DNA of 64,000 bases, taken from positions 18,910,001 through 18,974,000 of the forward strand of contig OZ020484.1 in NCBI GenBank assembly GCA_963971405.1. The letters are read 5' to 3'. Made by a program: the position numbers and the translations under genes. Of the stretch, positions 1-10,412 are shown piece by piece. Numbering within the stretch: position 1 is the first letter of the stretch; each line of letters starts with the position of its first letter. The notes under the pieces were generated by a model. That model saw nothing but the letters and a program-made list of their open reading frames with translations. It did not search any database and was not told the DNA's origin. Source of the stretch: Psococerastis gibbosa (Eukaryota; Arthropoda; Insecta; Psocodea; Psocidae).

Positions 1-290
1 GGCCAAAAGTAAATTACAGTATTACAACCCTTCACATTGAACTGTAGCCTACGTACCTACAGTACCCACTGTTCTTAGGTACTCAAAAATTGTTGATCCC
101 GGAATAGAATTATTTCCCACGAAATTCTGAGGTGAACCACGGAATGTGGCAGCCGTAATATATAATTATACGATGTTCTGTGGTTGGAGTCCATGAGCAT
201 GCGCAGTGCAAACGAATGGTGCAAACACAGGTGTTACGCTGACCGACTCGTTTTGATAGTGTAATAGGCCATATTTTATAAAACATTTTT

Positions 291-330
291 TTTTATAAAA
301 TGTAATAGGTTGGCATTACATTTTATAAAA
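291..330. repeat. Perfect 16-bp-arm hairpin
   Basis: Arms 291-306 and 315-330 are exact reverse complements around an 8-base loop. The sequence is AT-rich. It may be the remnant of a foldback element or simply a local palindrome; no function is evident. Confidence 0.7.
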
Positions 331-452
331 GAATTTGAAGAAGATTCTAAAATAAAAATAGCGAAGTTCAGTTGGACTGTTGAAACTTTCTTTTATATAA
401 GACCCATTCTTCCAATATTTTATAAAATATGTTTCATAAAATTTTAATAAAA

Positions 453-531
453 AAGAGAGGGCTTTGCCTTTTTAGCCCTAACTCCGCTAGGTTGACTTAG
501 TAATTGAACAAAAAAAGTCTTTATTTATTTA
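453..531 (+). mobile_element. tRNA-derived SINE, 3' fragment (family A)
   Basis: This matches the 3' half of the copies at 41805-42020 and 63380-63570: a GAGAGGGCT block, then TAGCCCTAACTCCGCTAGG, GTTGACTTAGTAAT and a loose AT-rich tail. The tRNA-like head is missing, so it is a truncated copy. Confidence 0.6.
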
Positions 532-1724
532 GAAGCGGAGATTCATCTGTGTTTCGGTCAGTGCTGGTTATTTGTTCGCCGCATACACGGAATAGCCCAA
601 ATGAGCCAGTACCCAAGCGCATGGTAACTGCAGTCCTATATCACGTTGAGACATACCATATTTCTTCAGGGAGGTATGATCCTCTTATGTGAAGATATAT
701 GCATCTTCATGTATTGAAACTATTTTTTTGTTGTATAATTTTGTATATCCCTCTTGTGGAATCATCGAGGAGTTGTTCTAAGAATGAACTCAGTAGAAAG
801 AATTACGGACTTTTTACAGATGCCTCTATCTACCCATACACAGTATGTAGTTTGTTTTAAATTAAATCAGAACTTAATGAAAACAAATGTCAAAAAAATT
901 AACTCTGTTAATATGCTAGGTGGTTTGCCAATGGCCAATAATTCATACGGAAACAATACAAATAATGTCCAAAATCCATGGGGTCGTTGGCATTGGACAA
1001 GGGACCTATGGGCTACTCACTATAAGTAGGCCTGGGTCCATAAAAAGTCCTTAAAAATAAATAAAAATATTCAAAACACTCTCGTTAAAACCGAAATAAG
1101 AAAATCAAGAAACATCTGAATTTGGCGGGATTCGAATCGAACTGCCTTGTCGATCTAATTTCGGTTATTGCGTTCTGGTCCTGAAGTCTGAAAATGTCTA
1201 ATTCCCGGGTGTTTTACAATGTTCCACCCCTGTGCATGCATACCTACGCCAACGAGTTTTCTTTGAAAAAATAAAAAATTTGATCAACTATACGAAAGTA
1301 CTAGCCTACTATTTATTTCTGTCTTTGCATTATACATTGTGAAGATTTTTGAGGTAGGTTGATCGATTTCTCCCCCAAATATAAATCTGAATCTCATCCG
1401 CCAGATGTTATATTGGTGCCAAATTTCCTGCATCGCCCCTTTATTCGAACTCAATGAATAGGAATGGTGGGCTTCTATAACAGGTATTGGGTCCATACGA
1501 ACCTGCCGAAAAATAAATCCTGGGCAGGTGGTTCATCTGTGGCTTTTGTACTCTTCCCTTGGACATTGAAAAATATCTAACTGGGGAGTAAATGGCTGAG
1601 GGATAAGGAGATGAATAAGTATGGATAGAGCGTACCTGCCGGCAACAATTGTTACCTTTGAGGCAAATGACGATAACAATCAAAAAATTCTATTCGACTA
1701 TCCTTTTTTGTTTTGTTGAAGGAT

Positions 1725-1739
1725 ACTTTTATTTCACCC
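1725..1739 (+). repeat. 15-bp target-site duplication, left copy
   Basis: ACTTTTATTTCACCC at 1725-1739 recurs exactly at 10211-10225. The two copies bracket the 5S-like SINE with its inserted LTR element. A 15-bp duplication is typical of target-primed (LINE-driven) insertion. Confidence 0.8.
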
Positions 1740-2055
1740 TGCCAACGGCCTTAACATGTTGATTCCATTAGAGCAGAGCATGTTTCAAACTGCGGCAACT
1801 TGGTAGTGTGCACAGCGTTGGCAGGGGAACCTGGTGGGACATGATAACCCGCTTAGGCAATATAAGTCGAGTCCTGATCACCTCCGATTTAATCGTGTGA
1901 CTTTACCATGTTCCCCAAGGGGTTCGGAATCCACTATAATCAGGAATCCACTCTGTTAGTCAACTCCCCTTTCCCCGAGGTAAAAGAGTCTGCCCTTAGG
2001 GTGCCCCAAGTTAACAAACAGACTCGCTCCCCCCGCCGGGCTGACAGGCTTACTT
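1740..2055 (+). mobile_element. 5S-rRNA-like SINE, 5' part (split by LTR element)
   Basis: The segment starts GCCAACGGCCTTAACATG; 20 of its first 27 bases match the start of Drosophila 5S rRNA as I recall it. A downstream GGCAGGGGAAC recalls the 5S internal promoter region (C box). It continues at 10175-10210 on the far side of the LTR element, giving about 350 bp in all, flanked by a 15-bp duplication. A full paralogue lies at 44329-44672 on the minus strand. The body beyond about 110 bp is not 5S. By family knowledge this fits SINE3-type (5S-derived) SINEs. The 5S origin is an inference from the head. Confidence 0.6.
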
Positions 2056-2884
2056 TGTTGCGTTTTCTCCCCGGCTTAGGGTTCTTTAGGAGAGGCTGTA
2101 GGATCGAGGAATGAATGTTGTGAAATAATTACAACAAGATTTAATTAACAGAAATTATATTCTTGATAGAATTATGAAACCCTAAGATATAGAAAAATAG
2201 AGCACCTGTAGTAGCGTGGCCAATAAGCGTCTCCAATAAATAAAAAGTAAGCGATCACCTCATGGCTCAATCCTAAATCGTCACATTGTCTGGGCTGAGG
2301 AGGGAGCGGAGTCCGAACACCCCCTTCCGGGTGGGGTTTAGCCCATCATCGTCGAAATCAAATCCATGCCACCACAACTCCTGCCAGCCATCATCCTTAT
2401 GACTTCTTCCTTCTTTAAAATCTCATTTCTTTTTTTTCTTTTTTTAAAATCCAAATCGGGTTATAAGAAATTCTCGGCCATCCTTTCTCGTAACATTTTC
2501 TAACAAGCCACCGCAAATTCAACCGGCCGCCAACCTCTCGTCAAAAACTTTTTTAAAGTAATAATAATAATAATAAAAGTATTTTTATTAATAAATAGAA
2601 ATAAATAATAATAGATACTTTATGATTTTGTGATTTTAAAAGATCTGGCGATAATTAAATTGTGAATAATAATAAAAGATAGAAAAAATTAATTTATTTT
2701 AAACCGATGATGTTTATTTGGAGGTTGGTTAATTGAACAAAACAAATATGGCGGATTTACAAATAAATAAATAAATTGAAAAAATTTAATAAATAATAAT
2801 AAGAAGATATGTAATCGTAATATTAAGATTTAGTATATCCAGTAAACTGGATACACATATAAAAAGGTAGGGTTGCACGCTACA
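2056..2884 (-). repeat. 3' LTR of the Gypsy element
   Basis: This is 829 bp and starts TGTTGCG and ends GCTACA on the plus strand, so it has TG...CA termini. It is nearly identical to the copy at 9344-10170. Confidence 0.93.
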
Positions 2885-3808
2885 ACAAGGGTCTTCCCCC
2901 CCCCCATTTTTTTTCAAACCTACACTCGTTAGGAAAGCAAACGAGAGAAAAGCCCCCATCGCCCCCAAGAAGTCAACACCACACGAACCAAAGATCCCCA
3001 GAAAAACAGAGAAGAAAAGAACGGAACAACGGGAAGGGATCTACACTAGCCTGAGCCAGTACGAGACCTTTGAGCGGTTAAAACCTAAAGAACATCTTAA
3101 CCGATCCACTGACGGGTAACCTCGCTACAGAAGAGGGAAAAACCAATCATACACCATTCGTATCCCATTCATACAACATCCATCCACGGATTGGGCGCCA
3201 TCTGTAGGAGCAGAGAGAAAGAAGAACAGCTGAGGAGATATGGTATGGGACTTCGCGGTCCCAAAAAGACCGGACTATCCCATCGTAACAGAGTACAGAA
3301 GGGAGTTCCAGAACGTAAAACGTCGATACTAAGCATCTCGCGATAGCATTAGGATCGCCCTCAAAAGGTCATAGCGGACCACCCTCCGTAAAAAAATTAC
3401 ACATTGGGGAGTTCACACACACTCATAAATCAAACACTCGAAAACAAACTCCCACCCAATTATTGATCAATCCACTAACTATACCAAAAACCAAACTCAG
3501 AACAGAAGGTATCCAAACATGGTCTTTTCAACCTCATTCTCCAATGCAAATCGACATGGAAGGATAGAAAGCTCACCCCCCATTAACGATTCACGAATCA
3601 TTTTCCAAAATTTAATACGTCCAGGAGTACTCAAAACTCAAACAACCAGGACATTCCTATTCAACGTCGTACTAAACTCACTAACTATTAATCACCTCCG
3701 GGACGACAACTAAAACAAGCAAAAAAATATGTAGGGTACACCCCCTCTTTCTTTCATATACTATTTTAAGTACACAACAATACACAGTCGAACCCACGAT
3801 ATTATAGT
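2885..3808 (-). other. Gypsy element 3' untranslated region
   Basis: This non-coding interval lies between the pol stop and the 3' LTR. A polypurine tract (minus strand, about 2894-2914) lies next to the LTR, as expected for plus-strand priming. I see no envelope-like frame. Confidence 0.7.
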
Positions 3809-6800
3809 CTAGGTCAACACAGATTTCAAGTGAGACACATGCCAACGTCCAGCCAAAGTACCATTCATGCGTTGCAGTTCATACTGCGTTGGCGAAAGCA
3901 CTGTTTTTATAATGAATGGTCCCTCCCATCGTGGATAAAATTTGGCTGTTTTCTTATCAATAGCACTAGATTGGTGAAAATCTTCCTTAAACACTAGTTC
4001 TCCCGGTTGATAGGTCACATCTTTCCTTCGCAAATTATAACGTGCCGCCTGTCGTTGTTTAGCCCTCCTTACGGTGGATCGTACCCGTTGATAGAGAGCG
4101 TCAAGATTAGTGGTCAAAGTGCCATTATAGGTGACAGGATCAAATGGCATTAAATCAGAATTATCAGTAGTTGCAGCCAACTCATAAAAGGAGCGCAGTT
4201 CTCTGCCATAGACTAGCTTGGATGGAGAAAAACCCGTTGCTTCACTTACCGACGTTCTAAGAGCAAACAGAACAAATGGTAAATGTAAATGCCAAAGCTG
4301 GTGATTATCCTTAGCGTAAATAGCCAGCGCGGTCTTGATTGTCTGATTATATCTTTCAGTTGGGTTACTTTGTGGATAATAACGCGGACAGAAATGTATT
4401 TTGATATGGTGGTCTTCACAGAATTGTTTAAATCGCCTACTAGTAAATTGTGATCCATTATCCACCAGTATCATCTCCGGTACTCCATGATGCATGATAA
4501 CATGATTGAACAGGGCGTCTTCGACAGTCTTCGAAGTCGCAGATTTCAATGGGACTCCTATACTCCACTTTGTGCACGAGTCAATGAAGACACAGATATA
4601 ACGATGGCCACCGCGACTGCGGGGTAATGGTCCCACTAAGTCGCAAGTCAGAAGTCGAAATGGTTTGAGTGATGGCGGGTGCACCTGCATGTGCCCATGA
4701 GGCGTGGTATTGCGTGGTTTATGGCGTTGACAATCCAGACATCGGCGAACGGCGAGGCGCACATCTCGGGCCATTCTTGGCCAGTAATGGTTCTCAGCGA
4801 TGCGACGGAGAGTGCGATTGATTCCGAGATGGCCAGACGGTAATGACGAGTGATGCTGCTTAATCAGCTCCTCTCGAAACTCGGATGGTACAAGTAACTT
4901 AAGATCATCGGTTTTGGTAAGTCGATCTCGAACGGATTTGAAAATGGATGTGGGAGTAAGATGAAACTGCGGGAAATGAGTAGGATTCTGTTCTATCTTC
5001 TTACGTAAGGCGAGGTACCATGGATCCGTAATGGTACTAAAGTCGGGTAAAGGTGCAGTAATTCCCGTCAAGGCGGAAATGACGGTGGAAGGCTGCATTC
5101 GTGACAAGCAGTCAGGAACAACATGAGTGGAACCCTTCTTATGGAGGATCTCCATGTCGAACTGGTTTAGAGTAACTAACCAACGGGCCAGACGTCCGCT
5201 CGGGTTAGGAATGTTTCGGATCCATTTCAAAGCCAGGTGATCCGTCACACAGGTGAATCGCGTTCCCCAGATGTAGAAAGACCAGGTAGTGACCGCATGT
5301 AGTACCGCCAACAACTCCTTTTCTGTCGTACTGTAATTACGCTGGCTACTGGATAACGTTTTCGATGTATATGCGACGGCGTAGGGCACTCCGTCTTCTT
5401 CTTGGATCAGCACAGCTCCAACTGCAATGTCCGAAGAATCACAGTGAATCTGAAATGGTTTAGAGAAGTCAGGACAGCGCAAGACAGGATAAGACGTAAG
5501 GCAATCCTTCAACTTCTGAAAGGCAGATTCCCGTTGCTCAGTCCATTCAAAACGGGTATCTTTATGTAGCAGCTGGTTCAACGGGGCGGCAGTCTCGGAA
5601 AAACTCGGAATGAAACGCCTAAACCATCCCACCATTCCTAGGTAGGCGCGGACGGCCTTTACAGACGTTGGTCTTGGATAATTTCTGATCGCGACGACCT
5701 TGTCTTCGGAGACTTGTAGTATGCCTCCTCCCACACGATATCCGAGGTAGATGAGCTCAGATCGGACGAACGTGGACTTTGTCCAATTTACCTTTAAGTT
5801 GGCTTGACGGAGGAGTCGGAAAACTATTTCTAAATGTTTCTTATGTAGTTCCGCGGTACGGGAAAATATTAAAACATCATCTAGGTATACGATTGTAAAC
5901 TCTTGAGCTTCGCGAAGTACTCGCTGCATCAGACTCTGGAATGTCGCGGGCATCGTACTAAGCCCGAAAGGTGCATAGGCATGTTCAAAAAGACCCATAT
6001 TGGGTACTATAAAAGCTGTTAAAGGTCTGGTGTCATCCGCTACGCGGATTTGATGATAGCCCGACAGGAGGTCAAGCGAAGATACAAAATACGCATCTTT
6101 CAGACGGTCCAGAGACTCATGAATCCGGGGTAAAGGAAAAGCATTGGATTTACACAAGGCGTTTACACGTTTGTAGTCGACGCAGACTCTTATCTCGCCG
6201 TTTTTCTTGCGGACCGGAACTACAGGCGACGCCCATTCAGACTCTGACGGAACAATGACGCCGTCTGCTAGTAATTTCTTAATCTGCTGATGCACAATCT
6301 CCAGGACCGGTGGTGACATCGGGTAGTAGCGCTGTTTGACCGGCACCGTATTCAACTCCTTCAGGTACATTCGATGCTCTACGAGGTCACACTTGCCACT
6401 CGAAGTGAGGAACTGCTGTTTCCATTTGCGAAGTAATTCATTGAAGTCGGCTCTGTCAACGGGTGTTAAGTCCTGGTGGCAGAATTCCTCCATTTCATTA
6501 ATATTTGGGTCTTCAATGGTCACATCCTTGACGTCCACCTCATCCACACAGTGTAGAGAAAAAGCGTCAGCACGAATGATAGTAGGGGCTGCACCATCTT
6601 GAAGAGTTACTCGATGTTGTCCGAAGTCAATGACGGTTCGGAGGGCTTGCAGTGTGTTCATCCCCACAATTAGAGGATGAGAGAGACGCTTCACAAGGTA
6701 ACAATCTCCTGCCCAATTTGCGGGTCCCGCGTCCGTTTCTACAATGAGGTTGATCTTGACACACCCGACTACTTCGGCTTCTTCCCCATTGGCAACAGTC

Positions 6801-7195
6801 GCGCTTGCCGACACCGCGCGGATGTGATGTCCCCTTTTTTGTAATTCATGCCAATACTCACTTAAGATGACAGAGTGAGTCGATCCGGGGTCAATAAGTC
6901 CAATAACTGGAATCCCACCCATGTCTACTTTAATGTAGTACCGTTTCTGGGGGTCCGGCGCGTTCGCACAAGAAGACAAATCAATCTGCACCGATGGCTG
7001 ATTGTTCACTGTTGTTGGTGAGGTTGTTCGGTTGCGGGGGTCGTGGTCACCTGCCTCGCCACGCCCCCTTGGCTGTTTAACTTCGGTGGCCGGCATGTAC
7101 AAAGGCTGGATAGGACTCCCGTCTTGCCACAGTGATAACAAAATGGACGAGAAGTGGTTTGGCAGTCTCGTTCCCGATGTCCAAACAGGCGGCAA
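3809..7195 (-). CDS. pol: Gypsy Pol polyprotein (fossil element)
   Basis: This is a 1128-residue open frame. In order it holds an aspartic protease (GLIDPGSTHS, near residue 100), a reverse transcriptase with the YLDD core near residue 437, RNase H, an integrase with an HHCC zinc finger and a DDE core (DNGSQF, NPTERYNQ), and a C-terminal GPF-type module. Its start overlaps the end of gag by about 190 bp in the -1 frame relative to gag, as in Gypsy elements that express Pol by -1 frameshifting. It belongs to the LTR element, not the host. Confidence 0.93.
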   Translation of the reverse strand: MPPVWTSGTRLPNHFSSILLSLWQDGSPIQPLYMPATEVKQPRGRGEAGDHDPRNRTTSPTTVNNQPSVQIDLSSCANAPDPQKRYYIKVDMGGIPVIGLIDPGSTHSVILSEYWHELQKRGHHIRAVSASATVANGEEAEVVGCVKINLIVETDAGPANWAGDCYLVKRLSHPLIVGMNTLQALRTVIDFGQHRVTLQDGAAPTIIRADAFSLHCVDEVDVKDVTIEDPNINEMEEFCHQDLTPVDRADFNELLRKWKQQFLTSSGKCDLVEHRMYLKELNTVPVKQRYYPMSPPVLEIVHQQIKKLLADGVIVPSESEWASPVVPVRKKNGEIRVCVDYKRVNALCKSNAFPLPRIHESLDRLKDAYFVSSLDLLSGYHQIRVADDTRPLTAFIVPNMGLFEHAYAPFGLSTMPATFQSLMQRVLREAQEFTIVYLDDVLIFSRTAELHKKHLEIVFRLLRQANLKVNWTKSTFVRSELIYLGYRVGGGILQVSEDKVVAIRNYPRPTSVKAVRAYLGMVGWFRRFIPSFSETAAPLNQLLHKDTRFEWTEQRESAFQKLKDCLTSYPVLRCPDFSKPFQIHCDSSDIAVGAVLIQEEDGVPYAVAYTSKTLSSSQRNYSTTEKELLAVLHAVTTWSFYIWGTRFTCVTDHLALKWIRNIPNPSGRLARWLVTLNQFDMEILHKKGSTHVVPDCLSRMQPSTVISALTGITAPLPDFSTITDPWYLALRKKIEQNPTHFPQFHLTPTSIFKSVRDRLTKTDDLKLLVPSEFREELIKQHHSSLPSGHLGINRTLRRIAENHYWPRMARDVRLAVRRCLDCQRHKPRNTTPHGHMQVHPPSLKPFRLLTCDLVGPLPRSRGGHRYICVFIDSCTKWSIGVPLKSATSKTVEDALFNHVIMHHGVPEMILVDNGSQFTSRRFKQFCEDHHIKIHFCPRYYPQSNPTERYNQTIKTALAIYAKDNHQLWHLHLPFVLFALRTSVSEATGFSPSKLVYGRELRSFYELAATTDNSDLMPFDPVTYNGTLTTNLDALYQRVRSTVRRAKQRQAARYNLRRKDVTYQPGELVFKEDFHQSSAIDKKTAKFYPRWEGPFIIKTVLSPTQYELQRMNGTLAGRWHVSHLKSVLT

Positions 7196-8406
7196 CCCCT
7201 ACACTTGTAAGTGGTCATATTGGCAGGAGAAACCAGCGCCAGGAGTTGTGGTCTTGAAGCTCCAAAGTCACCGTAGAGCGGGTTGCATAGCATAGCGTTG
7301 GTCGGTGGAACGTAGGACGCTTGTTGTTCCAGTTGGTGCTCCGCCGCGACGCAAGTTATTTCAAAGGATTTTATTGAGGTATATACCGTAAGTTGGGAAC
7401 CTACAAGACTAGCCAGTCGAGGGGGTAGGTGAGCCATGAGTAACGGTACAAGTTCGACTTCTTTGAGTGGAGTTGCGAGGTCGTCGTTCAGTGCCTTCAT
7501 GGCCGCGATGTAGTGGGCCACCTTTTCGTGTTCTCCCATCGTTCTAGTATATAGTAAGACCTTCAACTTGAGTTGATGGTCTGCCGGCAGGTAAACGTTC
7601 TTCAGCGCCATTTCCAGTTCGGTCCATAGTGCATACTTATTTCCGGCGTACCACCGAGCGGCTGGCCCGTCAAATAGCGTAGGTATGGCGCGGAGTTTTT
7701 CGTCTTCTGTTAGTGGGTGAAGGGCAAGGCAATCTTTCAATTTGTTAAAAAAAAGTGGTAGACTCCCGTCGGCACCGGTGAACGTGATGTTGCGTCGTCG
7801 TGCCTCTTTTAAAAACATTTCTAGTTGTGGCCTAGAGCTTCTCCCTGGAAGAACCTGTCGCAGGAAATCGCGTTGCAACTCTAAATTGACTTTGAAGATT
7901 CGATTCAGTACTCTCTCCATCCGTATCTCCTCTCCTTGATCGTGGGAAAGCTCTTCCTCAGGCTCCAAGTCTGTTGGTCGAGTCTCGGGTAATGGTGAAC
8001 TTACCAATTGCAAATTTGCAAATTTATCAATGTCGCCTAGGCAAGCTGGATGATCATTCACGTAGCTTTTCATATATTGTCGTTGCTCTTCCAGATCAGC
8101 CGCCGGTAACTCACATCCGACTTCCGTGGCTAATGACTCGAGCTTCTCTCCATCACAGTTGGTTAGATACTGTGTTAATGTTAATGGTACCACTAAGTAA
8201 GGAGGCCGTACAATGGTAACGTCTGCCATATCCTCAAACTGGTTTGCCGACTCCGGTGTCGCTAAGAAGTGGCTTTTTAATTCCTTTTTCAGGGTCTCCT
8301 TCGTGCCTTCTATCGGTAATCCTAACTGTTCAGCGATCTCTTCTAGCCGGGCCTTACTGGTGGCACTCAAAAACTGTATTAGGGTTCGTGGCATTATCTT
8401 TCGCAC
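7006..8406 (-). CDS. gag: Gypsy Gag protein (fossil element)
   Basis: This is a 466-residue open frame upstream of pol on the minus strand. The central region reads like a Ty3/Gypsy capsid (LPLFFNKLKDCLALHPL...ARWYAGNKYALWTELE), and CCHC-type zinc-knuckle sequence lies near the C-terminus (CRGCRLFGHRERDC). The position between the 5' LTR leader and pol, and the overlap with pol, fit gag. Confidence 0.9.
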   Translation of the reverse strand: MRKIMPRTLIQFLSATSKARLEEIAEQLGLPIEGTKETLKKELKSHFLATPESANQFEDMADVTIVRPPYLVVPLTLTQYLTNCDGEKLESLATEVGCELPAADLEEQRQYMKSYVNDHPACLGDIDKFANLQLVSSPLPETRPTDLEPEEELSHDQGEEIRMERVLNRIFKVNLELQRDFLRQVLPGRSSRPQLEMFLKEARRRNITFTGADGSLPLFFNKLKDCLALHPLTEDEKLRAIPTLFDGPAARWYAGNKYALWTELEMALKNVYLPADHQLKLKVLLYTRTMGEHEKVAHYIAAMKALNDDLATPLKEVELVPLLMAHLPPRLASLVGSQLTVYTSIKSFEITCVAAEHQLEQQASYVPPTNAMLCNPLYGDFGASRPQLLALVSPANMTTYKCRGCRLFGHRERDCQTTSRPFCYHCGKTGVLSSLCTCRPPKLNSQGGVARQVTTTPATEQPHQQQ

Positions 8407-9343
8407 TTTTCACTATATATATTTATATAAATATATATTTTTTTTCCACAACAATGTCTATCGTACTATTAAATAGTCTTACGTGAAGTAATTCACACGA
8501 TAATTGTTATTAATACACTTGTATTATTTATAATTATCATAAAAAGGGAAGTAGGTGTTCCTAAACACCCCCTCCTCAAACCCAAGACGAATGCGACTAA
8601 AGAAAACTAACTGGTATATATTATACCACTTTTGGTAACCAATATAGGCCTACCTGCTTATTATTAATATAATGAATTAATACTTCCTTATCATTCATTC
8701 CATACATACAATACTACGACCAAGAGTGTGTGAACTACCCCAATGCTGATAACTGAGCCAATTTGCACAAAACAAGTCAAATATATTCCGTGTCAAACAG
8801 AAAGGACAAACTCCTATCAATGGTTTACCATAATTAAAGTAAAATGACGATAATTTTTATATAGGCCCAATATTAAATAAATAGTTATAGATTGAATTAC
8901 ATAAAACCGATGTTGACTCCTCTGGATCCGTCCGTCCTCAACCCTGACGAATTGACGAAACTGTAATTATAACCACAACAGCACAAAGATTATCCGTAAC
9001 CTAAGCCCTGTTGACAATCAAAACATTTTATTATCACTATTTTTTTCTTAGCGAACATCTTTCAAAAATATAAATGCCATGATTAAGAATTTTAAAAAGT
9101 ATCATTTACTGTTTGTTATTATCTTTTCGAAAACTATCATTTCCAAAATTATTAATATCACTTGTCAACAACTAATTCAAAACTACTGTTGTTTATATCT
9201 TTTCAAAACTATTGTTCTAGCCTAGAAATATCACTTTTGTCAACAATCCATTTAAAAATAAGATTATCATGTTCGTAACAATTTCACAACAATCATTCCA
9301 ACCATTCTACAACCTCGGGCCCCAACGTTGGTGTGAGCCACTT
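8407..9343 (-). other. Gypsy element 5' leader
   Basis: This AT-rich interval between the 5' LTR and gag has no open frame of note. Just inside the LTR the minus strand reads AAG then TGGCTCACACCAACG, a primer-binding-site candidate loosely like a lysine-tRNA 3' end; the match is imperfect. Confidence 0.6.
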
Positions 9344-10170
9344 TGTTGCGTTTTCTCCCCGGCTTAGGGTTCTTTAGGAGGCTGTAGGATCGAGGAATGA
9401 ATGTTGTGAAATAATTACAACAAGAATTAATTAACAGAAATTATATTCTTGATAGAATTATGAAACCCTAAGATATAGAAAAATAGAGCACCTGTAGTAG
9501 CGTGGCCAATAAGCGTCTCCAATAAATAAAAAGTAAGCGATCACCTCATGGCTCAATCCTAAATCGTCACATTGTCTGGGCTGAGGAGGGAGCGGAGTCC
9601 GAACACCCCCTTCCGGGTGGGGTTTAGCCCATCATCGTCGAAATCAAATCCATGCCACCACAACTCCTGCCAGCCATCATCCTTATGACTTCTTCCTTCT
9701 TTAAAATCTCATTTCTTTTTTTTCTTTTTTTAAAATCCAAATCGGGTTATAAGAAATTCTCGGCCATCCTTTCTCGTAACATTTTCTAACAAGCCACCGC
9801 AAATTCAACCGGCCGCCAACCTCTCGTCAAAAACTTTTTTAAAGTAATAATAATAATAATAAAAGTATTTTTATTAATAAATAGAAATAAATAATAATAG
9901 ATACTTTATGATTTTGTGATTTTAAAAGATCTGGCGATAATTAAATTGTGAATAATAATAAAAGATAGAAAAAATTAATTTATTTTAAACCGATGATGTT
10001 TATTTGGAGGTTGGTTAATTGAACAAAACAAATATGGCGGATTTACAAATAAATAAATAAATTGAAAAAATTTAATAAATAATAATAAGAAGATATGTAA
10101 TCGTAATATTAAGATTTAGTATATCCAGTAAACTGGATACACATATAAAAAGGTAGGGTTGCACGCTACA
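9344..10170 (-). repeat. 5' LTR of the Gypsy element
   Basis: This is 827 bp with TG...CA ends, near-identical to 2056-2884. Pro-element transcription would start here on the minus strand. Confidence 0.93.
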
Positions 10171-10174
10171 ACTT

Positions 10175-10210
10175 AAAGCAGAAATGTTGAAAGCAGGCGT
10201 TAGAAACAAC
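10175..10210 (+). mobile_element. 5S-rRNA-like SINE, 3' end
   Basis: AAAGCAGAAATGTTGAAAGC and the bases after it match the 3' end of the paralogue at 44329-44672. Its right edge is followed at once by the second copy of the 15-bp duplication (10211-10225). Confidence 0.65.
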
Positions 10211-10412
10211 ACTTTTATTTCACCCGATTTGTTACAAAAAAATGTTTCTTGCCTGACCTACTCACTTCATGAAGATTACTTATACTGTATATTTTTCGAT
10301 TGACCACATCATGACGTTAAGGAGCATCAATGAAAAATCTTCTGGACAACAGTTTAAAAAAAAAAAACATTTCATGAAAATTGGGCCTCTTTTGAATTTT
10401 TGCCCCTAGAAC

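Larger units (their letters stand above)
1..1724. other. Gene-free AT-rich flank
   Basis: I see no gene here. It holds a short perfect hairpin at 291-330 (16-bp arms, 8-bp loop), a tRNA-SINE tail at about 453-531, and a degraded tRNA-like stretch read on the minus strand around 1116-1170 with a B-box-like TTCGAATCCC. The open frames in this stretch have no recognisable domain. Confidence 0.5.
2056..10170 (-). mobile_element. Ty3/Gypsy LTR retrotransposon, looks whole and young
   Basis: An 8.1-kb element lies on the minus strand with long terminal repeats at 2056-2884 and 9344-10170. It is flanked by the 4-bp duplication ACTT (2052-2055 and 10171-10174). Inside it are a gag frame and a pol frame (protease, reverse transcriptase, RNase H, integrase). 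A purine-rich tract (2894-2914, minus) abuts the 3' LTR, and a primer-site candidate beginning TGG lies just inside the 5' LTR. No envelope gene is seen. The two LTRs are almost identical by eye, so the insertion is recent. The clade within Ty3/Gypsy was not resolved. It sits inside a 5S-like SINE. Confidence 0.95.

Noticed and set aside
504-692. Short open frames in 1-1700 as genes
   Set aside because: No domain, no coding bias, and the first overlaps a SINE tail.
2786-2968. Small minus-strand frame as an envelope remnant of the Gypsy element
   Set aside because: It straddles the 3' LTR border and polypurine tract and shows no signal peptide, furin site or transmembrane pattern of an envelope.
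6336-6602. Plus-strand frames within 3809-8406
   Set aside because: They are antisense shadows of the element's gag and pol.
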